DNA from: Mansonella perstans
Lineage: Eukaryota > Nematoda > Chromadorea > Rhabditida > Onchocercidae
Assembly (NCBI GenBank): GCA_037074765.1
Contig: JBAMDO010000023.1
Location: forward strand, 293,837 to 357,836
Reading direction: 5' to 3'
Length of the DNA stretch: 64,000 nt
Position 1 is the first letter of the stretch. Every line of letters begins with the position of its first letter. Shown piece by piece: positions 40,434 through 50,801 of this stretch. The notes below the pieces were generated by a model. It searched no databases. It saw only the letters and a list, made by a program, of their open reading frames with translations, and had not been told where the DNA came from. A program made the translations under genes and the position numbers.

Positions 40434-42428
40434 TACGAAAGTATAACTGGCAACAATGATACGCTTGCCCATTTATCTTCAAATATTTGAATAATTGGAC
40501 ATCGAAATCGGTGTTAGCCAAAAAGAACCTAAAATAGAAATTTTCAAAAAATATTCTCTGAGCGACTCGATTAAAATTTTGCCATTTGAATAAGATTGTG
40601 AATAAAAAAAATCAAAACTTTGATCTTCTCATTCTTAACTTCTAATTTAAAGTAAATTACCAATTTTGAGGTAAAAAAATTTTTTAACATATAGAGAAAC
40701 GGAAAACTGAATCCTCATCAATAACGGTGAATCAATGTTCCAAGTTTTGAGTTTAATATTAAATTAAAAATGGTTGCTAATATCTTTATAATTGTCAGGT
40801 TTCGATTATTAGCAATCTACAATAATTTTGCCACAACAAATTCAGAAAATCAACATTCAGCTCTTCGAAGAAATCTTTTTCACGTCAATTTCTAGAAACT
40901 GAATTTATTAAATATTCACTAATTAAGTTTGATATGATGGACTATTTTAGTTCAGATGGGTCACTTTCACTTTCTGCTGTTTGACCACTAACATTTAAAA
41001 TCAGCCTGAGGAATCCAACAAAATATGCAAAACCTTTAAAAGCACACCGAATTGATTGCTTGTAACACTTTTTGCATTTCAATCGTTCGCTTCAAATTTG
41101 ACATTTATGCTTTGTAAAATAATAAATAGTTTAATTATAAAAATTCGTTTAATTCCCTTCTTATACTTCAGAATATGCTAGTTTCAGATGTTTTTTCAGA
41201 TGCGCGGCACATTAACTGATGCGACATATGTCACTGCTGAAAAGGCTTTTCGCATGTGCGTGCTAATCGCTTCCTTCTGAAACTACTTTTATCACTGTAC
41301 ACAGCTCGGCAATTAACACTGCTCGGCCATAAATCAGCCAGATTAATGCTATGCAAAAGTTTCCTTGTAGGCCTTAATTGTGGATAAGCAGTGAGTAGAC
41401 AATGAAAAAAAGGAGTCTGAAGGCTTTTTGGTCAGAAAATATCCAAATTTTAATGACAAGATCTTAAATGTGCTCAATTCCAAAACATGTTATTTGTGAT
41501 TCAGTTCTTGCTGTTTATATACATACTTTTGAATAAATGAAGCAAATATAATTGAAATAAATCTTTTCTCTCTATGTCCCAAAGTGTGACGTAATTCAGT
41601 GATAGCACATTAAATTGATACCAGACCACCTGGTTATAAAATTACCCTACATTTAATACGACGGAAAATATGAATTATCTCGTGAATAAAAACCGTGTCA
41701 TTTAGGATTCTTGAAATTGCTTAATTAATTGTTTATCAATTAATCAATATTGGGTATCAATATGATCCAAGTTCAGCTAAAGTTTGAAAGAATATTTCAT
41801 ATCATGCTTTTTGTTACTATTTTGCTTTGTGCAAAAAAAACTGATAACCGCTTCCTATCCGGACTTATCTCACAGTTCTTACCGGCGGATCAAAATAGGT
41901 CAAAAGTTTTTTTTTCTTCCATCCTGCACCAATATTCTTTTCTCATTACACTTCCAATTTAAATTATCCCAATTTTTGCCTTTTTACTAACAGGTTAAAT
42001 TGCTCAAAAAAAAGTTTCGTTCCCTTTCTCCTATAAGAATCTTCCTTGAACATACCTCTGTAAATGATAAAATGAAACAGGAAAATAAGCACTGAATATG
42101 CAAGATAAGGAAAACAGGATGAAAGGATAGAAATAACTTTAGCAGTAAAATTGATTAATTAAAATTAAAATTGCTTGAATGCTTTGCGAACTGAAATGTT
42201 AAAAGCAAAACTTTTCGATGAAAAAAATGTTTTCTTTTCTTTTCTCATATTTTTGTTTCTTTCTTTTCATTTTAAATTGAAAAGAATGTTTAACAAAAAA
42301 AGCGAACATAATAAAGCCATTGATTGAATCATTTTGCCGTAACCAAGGAATTATTGCATCCACTTTCGAAATAATTTCACTTTTAATAGTTTTTGTATAT
42401 TTTTTCGAGTGCAATTATTTTGACTATT
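40434..42428. other. Intergenic, no recognised gene
   Basis: Two kilobases between the GPCR and the cysteine-module gene. Frames at 41750-41990 (+) are short and match nothing. Somewhat G+C-richer sequence lies at about 41190-41400. The right end presumably contains the promoter of the gene starting at 42429; no clear TATA box was seen. Confidence 0.45.
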
Positions 42429-44810
42429 ATGCTTAAATTGTTGAAATTTTTGCTTGGGATTCTGTTATCATCATTGATGATAGCTTCGACAATCGGTCAG
42501 AATCCTTTAATTCTATCGGTGACATGTAGAAACTATGGGAAAGTTTTACTACGCGGTCAACTGGATGATTGCGTTCCAGAAAACTTTCGTTGTTTTCTGA
42601 GAAATCCAATTGTTGTTAATTTAACCGAACTTGTCTGTATTATGGATGAGGAGAATGCTGCAAGCAAACCGCCATTGGTAATCTAAAGTTACTTTATTTT
42701 CAATTTGTAAAAATAAAAATTGCCCATCTTCATTAAATTTTAAATTTTTGGAACATTTGAAACATTGTATTAATTTTGGAAAGTTATTTTTTGTTCTTGA
42801 AAAATCTTATACTTTTATTGTTACTATTTGGATGAGCTTCAGGAAGAGATCAGAATTAACCAGCAATATAGGTATTCAAATTTCTAACAATTTGAAATAT
42901 ATTAAATTAAATTGTAACTGTAAAATAAATTATTCAAACAGTATGTAAACAAAAATAAGAGTATGGGAGAAGTCTAGTCAAGTATCAAGTAACGAGAGAC
43001 ATAATGTAGCAAGTATGACCTAATTAGAGAAAAAGTGTAGAAATCAGAGGTAATTGAAGAGTGCCTAGTAAAAAAATAAAATTAGAATAAAACAAAAAAA
43101 AAAATATGTAAAGTGATGCTTTGAAAAAAAAAATTAATCAAATAATAAATTCAAATAACATTAGCTATAGGTGTCATGTATTGTGACGGGAAATGTCCCA
43201 CTGATGAAAGAGAAATGTTCAGAAGAAGGAGACTGTCATTCGGTGACGGTATCATGCCCAGTTGCAAAAAAAATTGATGATATTATCAGTGCTAATAATG
43301 TAGTAGAAGAAGAACAAACTATTATCAAGGAAAAGGTCGCATTACCTCATCCTCCGCTTCTATCAGTTTCTGCACCAGAAGGTTAGTCAGTACTTGTTGT
43401 GTCTAAAAAGTATTCAAATAATTTTTTATACGAACCAAAAAAAAAAAGTAAAGAATTAAAATCGCATCATAAATCGATCAGGAAAAGATATAATGTTTCA
43501 GTGGTACATTTCATTGAGAGGTTTGTTCAAATCAGTTTTAAATAGCTTTCAAAAAAAACTTGCATTAAGATTAAGAACTAGAAATGATGTGATGTTTTGA
43601 AAGGAAGATAAAAATTCAGTTAGAAATTTGGTCAAGACCAATTTCAGATAACTCTAACGAAAATTTGGTCAAGACCAATTTCAGATAACTCTAACGAATT
43701 ATGGGTTAAGATCGCTCTCGAGATCAATTTCAGATAGTCCTCGATCGTGTTTCTTCTTTAGCGATAACAAAACAGCAGGAGGAATCGATGATGGAAATAG
43801 AATTAATGGTGGTAATAGTTGGAAACCCTGCATGCCAGTTGATGCAGTTTGTCGTATGGTTGAGATGACAACTGTTGGAAAATCGTCTGTCGCTTGTACT
43901 GTTCAAAAAAATGAAAAATTGGCTAGTTAAACAAGTATTTAAAAAAAAGAAAGCAATATTTTTTAGATGAAAGAAGAGGAAATAATCTTCCAACATTATA
44001 AAACTTAACAAAGTAACTTTGAATTCTTTCAGCATGAATGCTTGATAATTTGGGAGACTGACAAACAACGCTGTCACGATTTGAACTGCATAAGTTTACA
44101 TTTGAATTGTCCTGTGCTGCAAGAGTATGAGATGGTATTACCAATTCAGAAAAGTAAAACTGGTTAGTTTAAAAAACTTTCAATTTTTTTGCTAGGAAAT
44201 TGAGAAAAAAAAAGTTAAGATTTTTTGGAAGCTAATAATTTTTACAAATTGTAAAATGAATTGCTGAAGAGATTTTTTGTCGTTTGTCACAAAAATAATT
44301 TTATTTAAAGATTAATGTGAAAGTCAAGTTTGACAAAAAAAATCCGCTGAATATTGCGATAATACCTTTTGAAATAATAAAACTAGTAATGGTATCGAGA
44401 ATTTCGCAAGAAATTTGCGAATTAATTTTCTGCTTGCTATTTTATAAATTTGACTGGATTTAATAAATCAGTTTAGGAATAAATGGGTTTAGATTCAATT
44501 CATTTACACATTTATTTTATGCTTGACCTGCTTGAATAGATGATGATCATTTCTATCTAACTTGATATAAAATCCCTGATGAGCTTTCATATACTATTCA
44601 TACAGAAGTAAAATGATGTAAATGAAATTATTTGCAGGAGTTCTCGGTTTAGTACTATCATTAGCATTCTTTACCGGTGTTATTGCCGCTTGCATTGGAA
44701 GTTACTTTCAACAAGTATGCTTGAAAGGTGCCAATATCAGAAACGAAAATGAAGATAATGAAGCTAAATTCAGTGGAACCAACTTATATCTTTCATATAC
44801 TAATAAGTAA
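42429..44810 (+). CDS. Secreted/type I membrane protein with two cysteine modules
   Basis: Not a family I recognise. Exons: 42429-42677, 43171-43381, 43776 to about 43921, 44033-44162, 44638-44810 (TAA); about 300 aa. A signal peptide (LLKFLLGILLSSLMIAS) starts the protein. A C-terminal membrane helix (VLGLVLSLAFFTGVIAACIG) precedes a short Asn/Glu-rich cytoplasmic tail. The ectodomain is a duplication: exons 1-2 and exons 3-4 each carry C-x6-C-x14-C, then C-x(10-12)-C-x(4-5)-C-x6-C-P-V, with C(V/M)P at the start of each. Each module is phase 1 at its outer borders and phase 0 at the internal intron, so it could duplicate in frame. Weak point: the exon 3 donor. Phase 0 is required, leaving GTTCAA at 43901 or a GC donor (GCTAGT) at 43922; the second matches the length of exon 1 better. 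ATG 42429 is the first in-frame ATG. Confidence 0.8.
43624..43697. repeat. Perfect 37-bp tandem pair with palindromic core
   Basis: Two identical 37-bp units at 43624-43660 and 43661-43697 in intron 2 of the cysteine-module gene, each containing the palindrome TTGGTCAAGACCAA. A third, decayed unit follows to about 43745. Perfect identity implies recent duplication. Confidence 0.9.
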
Positions 44811-44883
44811 TAATTGTTTAACAAAGTAAATATCAGTAATTGAAGAAAAAAATTTTATTCTATTAAACGATAATTTTTTTTAA

Positions 44884-44889
44884 AATAAA
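44884..44889 (+). terminator. Candidate poly(A) signal of the cysteine-module gene
   Basis: AATAAA about 74 nt after the stop at 44810. Confidence 0.45.
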
Positions 44890-47823
44890 TTTTCGTTAAA
44901 ATTTCATTAAATTGAATTTAATTTTGCAGATGAAAGAATAGAATCATGTATTTTTTTTTTCGGAGTTTTTTTTAATAATTTTAAAAGATAATAGCAAATT
45001 TTACCTAAATTTCTACGATATCCTATCAAAGGACTAATTGAAGAATTTGCTTCACAAATGTCTCTTTAGCAATACAAATGAATATTTCAATGGTAATTAT
45101 AATGCTGAATTCAGACTGGTAATTCATTTCTGCTGTACTGATGACAATTAAACAGACAATTTGTGAATTAAAATAAAGTCTTGGAAAAAATTAATATTAC
45201 AATAATAATTTATTTTAAGCAATAGAACAGTATTGCAGAGGTGAATCAAGTGAATTATACATTCATTACTATTACTTTATGCTTACTAATATTTATGATT
45301 TTCAAATTAGTTAACAGTTAAGATGGTATAGTACATATCTGTTATGTACTGATATATCAAAAATCATTTCCTACTGAGCATAACATATCCAATAAAAATC
45401 AATCGAGATACGGATTGATTACTTCCAGACGATCGATCAATAATACTATTTGGATCATTTATAAATTATGATCATAAGATTTCTACTGGTGTAATTGAAA
45501 CAATTGAAATATTTTATCAAATTACCAAAATATGAAATTTATTGGATAAAAAATGAAAATAAACAAAAAAGGTTTCCGAATACAATTTTAATAACAAAGT
45601 TTGTACAAAATTGAAACGAAATAAATGAAAATCTAATGAAACAATAAAAAAATTGATTTAATAAAAAAATCATTGACAATAGTAGACGACTACAAGAACA
45701 AATTTAAAAAGTCAAAAATTAGATAAATCAATAAAGATCCAAAAGAAGTAAGAATGAACTAACTTAGAAAGCTACTAATTGAAGAAAAATGTAAAATAGA
45801 ATTTAAATTGACCTATGCCCTAAGCTCTAGGCAACATGGAAGAAAACCATCAAGGTTACATAAATTGTTTACATCAGTACCTCTCAAGCACTCAATTTAA
45901 TATAATAAAGGTTCAACTTGAAATCTAAATCCAATTCTGGAAACTACCCTATAAATTAAAAAAATTTTTCTTTCGTTTAATTTCTTCACTTTATAGTTTC
46001 GCAAGAAGAGGAGGTATGATTGAGAAATTGAGTTACAAAAAAAGAAGAAAAAACCCTGAAGTTTTTTAAAATTAATCAATTTTCATATTAAAAATTTAAG
46101 GAAAAAATAAAACTTTTCTTTTTGATTCGCGAGAAGAAATTCGATTGTCCCAATTCCCTACAAATGTCACACAGAACATGAAATATGGATGAAAGTGAAA
46201 AAGTGCAATGATGAGGCTTTTTCTGCTTACTAAAATGAATTTGATGCCAAATATTTCTCCTGCCAGAAACAATAAGTCCATGTTTATAGCTACAGCCTAA
46301 TTGCTTCATATGAAACAGATAGCAATCAGTCAACTTTTCTCGAATACTATCGCTTAAATGAAGAAATTTATTGTAAATTAGCATTAAAGATCGCAAAATT
46401 ACTATCATTTTCAAGTGAGTAATTATAGAAATTCATGAATTATATATCTGGAAATATTGAAATAAAAAAAGAAAACTCATTCAAAGCAGACTTAATTAAT
46501 TGGAAATTGGAAATTGAAAAACTAAAAAGAATAGAAATAGATATCGTTAAACTGAAATGCTTGCATAAAGATAGAATTATTACAAATTTCAGTAATGGAA
46601 GTAATAATCAAAATTAACTGGATAAAGAAGAAATCAAGAACTAATGATATTACTGAAATAAAACTACACAGCTAATTGTCCCGAAACAAACTTGCACAAG
46701 TAACGAAAGAATTAACCCATGCCGTAATGTCCATTACTCTCCCGAAACTATTTTGGATCGTCGCTTTACATTTTTACGTCCCTTTGTAATCACCCAGAGC
46801 ATGGATTAAAGGGATAACTGCATATATTGCGTGGGAATATATGTTTCGCGATTTTTCTTAGACTGACTCCCGAGAGGAAATTAATGAAGTGTCAATCAGT
46901 AATCATGACAAGATATTTTAAAGATGAATGAAGTGGAAAGTAATTTGGAAAAAATTTGTCTTTTTGACCTTTTGCAATTTTCGTCCAGTAACGGCATATG
47001 TGAGGCTTAAATTAAAGTAGGAAATTCGACAGGAAATCGATGAGATTTTGAGAATAAATGGTGCAGTAGCCTTCCTTAATTCTAGAGTTTTTACCTTTAA
47101 AATTGAAAACTTAGATGAAACTTAGAAAAATATATAAACGAGAATGAAAGGATGAGCCTTACGGATAGTTTTCAGAATTCAAAGAAATTAAGAAAATTTT
47201 CGATTTTAAAGAAAAGTTATTGATTTTCTAATAATTTCCTTATCATTGGATCATTCAAAGGTCTTTGACGGGACAAAAAAGTGCTGAATATTTGTAATAT
47301 GGAGAACTTGTAGAGTAAGGAAAACTGAAATGTATGGTGTTTCGATCTGACTTTAAATAATTCTTGTGAAGCAAATCTTGCGAGAATCCCTGAAATAATT
47401 CAGTACCGAAGGAACATCCCTGAATTGCATACATTATCGTTGCAATTAACCCATCTAACAATTTCTACTTGTGATCTTTAGTGAACTCTTAAATTCCTAA
47501 TATAGAGGAAATTCCTAATATAGACTTTTTAGTGAACTCTGAAATTCCTAATGTAGATGTCATTTCTCACGGGTGACTTTGTACAATTTATGTAATTTGG
47601 TGAATTTTTCACTCAGATGCTTTTACTTGCATTTTCATGTGCAAATGATTCTTTTTCAAATGAAAAAAAATGATCTATACTAATCGAGCAAAAATTTTTA
47701 AATTTCTCAAAATATTTGACTTTAACTTTTTCTCTCATACAAATCAATTTTAATGGTCTAATTTAGCAAAGAGAAAATGGACAAAATAACACAAGTATAG
47801 TAATTGTATCATTATCAGAACTA
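44890..47823. other. Mostly intergenic; one possible small two-exon gene
   Basis: No known family. Plus-strand frames at 46435-46617 (60 aa, Lys/Glu/Ile-rich) and 46672-46809 (46 codons after a CTACACAG acceptor; reads TCTSNERINPCRNVHYSPE) look more coding-like than their surroundings and the second is G+C-raised, but a donor joining them in phase was not found. A 108-codon frame on the minus strand (46414-46088) overlaps nothing recognisable. A TTAGTGAACTCT/AAATTCCTAAT repeat lies at 47478-47556. Confidence 0.35.
47478..47556. repeat. Short tandem repeat TTAGTGAACTCT / AAATTCCTAAT
   Basis: Full units at 47478-47505 and 47529-47556, with a half unit (AAATTCCTAATATAG) between them. Confidence 0.8.
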
Positions 47824-48001
47824 TTGAGGTCAATCTTTCTATATTTTGTAATTTTTGCTTGTACATGTCATCCGGACATTGTTGAGGTCAATCTTTCCAT
47901 ATTTCGTAATTTTTACTTGCACTGTTTCATTCAAAAATTGTTGAGGTCAATCGATCAAATTTTTATTGAGGTCAAACGGCTATGAGTGGTCGTTGAGGTA
48001 A
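47824..48001 (+). promoter_or_regulatory. Array of five TTGAGGTCA-like sites upstream of the KH gene
   Basis: TTGAGGTCA occurs at 47824, 47882, 47941 and 47976, with a one-base variant (TTGAGGTAA) at 47993, all in the same orientation. The first two lie in a tandem pair with a period of about 58 bp (followed by ATCTTTC and GTAATTTTT). AGGTCA is the consensus half-site of nuclear hormone receptors, and an A/T-rich 5' extension is typical of monomer-binding receptors. The array ends 62 bp before a TATA-like box, so it is well placed as a regulatory element. Function is inference. Confidence 0.5.
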
Positions 48002-48063
48002 TTAGAGGCGGAGAGAGAAGCGATGATTGGTAGTTGTAAAAAAAAGCCAAGCAAGGTAGTCCT

Positions 48064-48071
48064 TATATAAA
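48064..48071 (+). promoter_or_regulatory. TATA-like box of the KH gene
   Basis: TATATAAA preceded by CCT and followed 25-35 bp later by a pyrimidine-rich stretch (CCCTTCAACTTCTCG) that could hold the start site. The first exon would then run from about 48095 to 48388. Confidence 0.5.
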
Positions 48072-48240
48072 TGCGTCTGTTTCCCTTCAACTTCTCGTTG
48101 TCAAAGAAATTCGTCGCGAGCTAGGCACTATTTCGGACCTGAAAATTCTTATTGATTGGGTGTTTTTATACTTTTTATTAAGATAATAATCTTTTTTTCC
48201 ACCATCTCATCAATTTTTAATCTTAGTGTGAATTTATTTT

Positions 48241-48388
48241 CTTTAAATTCGTCGCCGGGAAACGCAACGGAAGTGCGAAATGGAATCAGCCGTTTTTAAT
48301 GTCATTAGTTTCAGCTTTAAAATCATCGCCCGGAAAAGCAACGGTAACGTGAAATGGAATCAGCCACTTTCACTGTCATTAGTTTCAG
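48241..48388 (+). repeat. Exact-length 74-bp tandem duplication ending at a splice donor
   Basis: Copies at 48241-48314 and 48315-48388 are both 74 bp, without indels, differing at about 12 positions. Both contain ATGGAATCAGCC and end GTCATTAGTTTCAG. Only the second copy is followed by GT (GTGAAT), so the right edge coincides with the exon-intron border. Because 74 is not a multiple of three, the two ATGs are in different frames. Confidence 0.9.
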
Positions 48389-48942
48389 GTGAATTATAAA
48401 TTCAGTTTCATTTCATATATTTTTTAGTTTCAAAAAATATTCGAATCTGTATTATTTTCATTACTTAATTTCTTGTTGGTTTCAACCTTCTCCTATTTCG
48501 TACCTTAATTTAGGGTCCCAGCCGTGATGGTGGATTTTTTGGTGGGAGTTGATGATCAACAAGCGCTTTACATAGCATTTATGACTGAAACGGAATTGGA
48601 ATTGCCACGTCGATACCAAAGTACAACATTTGTAGTCAGTGGATATCAAAATAATGTCCAACGAGCTCTACGGATGATTGAAGAAATTGTCAACGAAAAG
48701 TATGGTGATTTGGATTCTCCACATTATGCCTTTATTCCTGATCCGAATAGGGTAAGATATATTTGAATTTCAAGAACCATTTTACGAATGAATATTTCAT
48801 TTTTTTAGTTTGAACTCATGAAAATTATTTAATTAACTTCTAAATTTTACAGGAGCAAAGTCGCGCTGATTATATCCTCTGCAATGGACCTATTTATGAA
48901 GCGAAATATAGGCCAGGAAGAGAAGGCATGCAACGAGGCTAA
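48354..48942 (+). CDS. Small protein with a degenerate KH-type domain, three exons
   Basis: Exons 48354-48388, 48514-48751, 48853-48942 (TAA), 120 aa; donors GTGAAT and GTAAGA, acceptors TTTAG and TTTACAG, phases agree. Residues 13-70 align by eye with a type I KH RNA-binding fold: VPAVMVDFLVGVDDQQ matches the usual VPxxMVGxLIGxxGxx, then a TELELP strand, FVVSG, and a last helix VQRALRMIEEIV. The RNA-contacting GxxG loop is replaced by GVDD, so ordinary RNA binding is doubtful. The tail is polar and ends PGREGMQRG. The start is the second of two duplicated ATGs; the first (48280) is out of frame and would open a short upstream frame that ends in exon 2. AATAAA follows at 49160. The KH assignment rests on pattern, not on a search. 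Confidence 0.7.
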
Positions 48943-49159
48943 TCAATCAAATACTTGCATATTAAATTACCTTCTGTTTTTTTTATTTTTGTATATGTTG
49001 TATCAAAAATTGTTTACGTACAATATTTTGGAGTTATTTATTGTACAGTATTTTGGAGAATTCTTCGATCACTATATTTTCATTTATACTTATTTACTGT
49101 GTTCAGATATTATGAAATTACTTTGTACATTTGTGTCCAGATATTGTCGCGAAAATTAA

Positions 49160-49165
49160 AATAAA
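49160..49165 (+). terminator. Candidate poly(A) signal of the KH-like gene
   Basis: AATAAA about 218 nt after the stop at 48942, upstream of the foldback element. Confidence 0.5.
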
Positions 49166-49267
49166 ATTTTATACAAATTCATAGGGAATGCTTTTCGTGA
49201 TTCATCAGTTATCTCATTTTTGAATTTTTTCTCATACCTTAATTGTATAATTATATTCCTTAAAATT

Positions 49268-50088
49268 ATTCCCATACTTTTTTGTCATTATCTATGATTT
49301 ACGCTCCTTATAATTACTTCCCATTGCCGAAACTCGTGTCTTCTCTCAACTATTTTTATCTTATCACATTATGACCTGTTATATTAAACCATTAATCAGC
49401 TTATGTAAAATGATTTATGGCCCTTGTATTAACAGATCCACTCCTTCTTCTTCCCCTATATAAACTGTTACTCTAATCACAATGTTCATTATCATTAAGT
49501 ATTAAGCATTAACTGCTCTCATCGGCTCCAGTCTAGTTAGCGTTAATCCAGCACTCTCGTACTATATCAATCCATTTGCTTCGCATTTTAAACTAAAAGG
49601 TTGTGCTACAAAAGTTTTCCCGGCTCGTGGCACCCAAAAATATTTGTCGGGAAAAGTTTTCCCGGCTCGTGGCACCCAAAAATATTTGTCGGGAAAAGTT
49701 TTCCCGGCTCGTGGCACCAAAAATATTTGTCGGGAAATTTTTGTAGTACAACCTTTTATTTTAAAACGCGAAGCAAATGGATTGATATAGTACGAGAGTG
49801 TTGGATTAACGCCAACTAGACTCGGGCCGATGAGAGCAGTTAATGCTTAATGCTTAGCTTAGTGGTAATGAACATTGTGATTAGAGTAACAGTTTATATA
49901 GGGGAGAAGAAGAAGTGGATCTTTTAATACAAGGGCCATAAATCATTTTATATAAGCTGATTAATGGTTTAATATAACAGGTCGTAATGTGATAAGATAA
50001 AAATAGTTGAGAGAAGACACGAGTTTCGGCAATGGGAAGTAATTATAAGGAGCATAAATCATAGATAATGACAAAAAAGTATGGGAAT
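49268..50088. mobile_element. Large foldback element: ~355-bp inverted arms around a repeat core
   Basis: The left arm 49268-49621 and right arm 49732-50088 are reverse complements, about 95% identical by eye, with only small indels (for example around 49495 against 49850). Landmark pairs: GTCATTATCTATGATTTA near 49284 with its complement near 50055; TATATAAACTGTTACTC at about 49456 with its complement near 49895; CTTCGC near 49580 with GCGAAG near 49776. The centre holds three 42-bp repeats. No transposase frame is present, so this is a non-autonomous foldback/MITE-like unit or a palindromic duplication. No clear short target-site duplication was seen. A related phrase (AAATTACTTT, then GTGTCCAGA) flanks both sides as a diverged direct repeat (about 49112-49142 and 50093-50116). 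A transcript crossing it would form a hairpin of about 350 bp. Confidence 0.9.
49610..49734. repeat. Three-copy 42-bp repeat at the centre of the foldback
   Basis: Units at 49610-49651, 49652-49693 and 49694-49734; the third lacks one C. The first two are identical. Each carries TTTTCCCG near its start and CGGGAAAA across its junction with the next unit, so each unit can form its own hairpin. At 42 bp the repeat keeps frame and would read KSFPGSWHPKIFVG per unit on the plus strand, but no start, splice context or conservation supports translation. It is much richer in G+C than its surroundings. Confidence 0.95.
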
Positions 50089-50801
50089 TATAAAATTACT
50101 TTTTATACAGTGTCCAGACATTATAAAATTATTTTGCTTGAATACATAAATAAAAAATTATTTTTGATTCCGTTTCGCATCGAAGTTTGCACAGAGACAT
50201 CAATATTAAAACTATACTAATAAAATTTCTGCATTTCAAACAAACAATCAAGGATGTTTTTATCGGTTGAAAATGGTCATTTGTCAATAAATGTTTCACT
50301 GTGTTTGTTACTGCAATATTGGCGTTTGTCTTTTAAATGTTGGCGACTGATTTAAATTGTAATACAGTATTACAGTATTAGTTCACGGCAAAAAGAAGAA
50401 AAAGATATTTAAAAAAAAACAGGAAATTTAAGCGAGAAATTGTCTTCCATTAAGCTCCAGGATATGTTCTCATGAATATATCAAATGTTAAGAAAGGAAA
50501 AGAAAGGATAATATATTTAGTGATTAAAGTGTCGACTGATAGCAGTAACAAACCATATAATTGGTATTTGCTTGTAAAAACTGACTCGTGGAAATTTTTC
50601 ACGCATATATTGCAATATTGCTAATGATGAAGCTTTGATAATTTCACCTGGAACCATCATGAAAGTTAAGTTAATCCTTTGCTATTTCGTCAGACAATGA
50701 AATTCAAACATTCAAATATTGTAGTTATTTGAATTTGTATTACTTGATTGCTTAATTTTTTGGAGGTTCCAGCTTTTTTCTACTTGATACTTCCATTTAA
50801 G

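Noticed and set aside
46088..46414. 108-codon ATG frame on the minus strand
   Set aside because: No family resemblance, no splice context and Lys/Phe/Ser-rich at the end. One frame of this length can arise by chance in 64 kb read in six frames.
49601..49819. 72-codon frame through the 42-bp repeats
   Set aside because: It depends on the repeat length being a multiple of three and lies inside an inverted repeat with no promoter or splice support; kept only as an observation.
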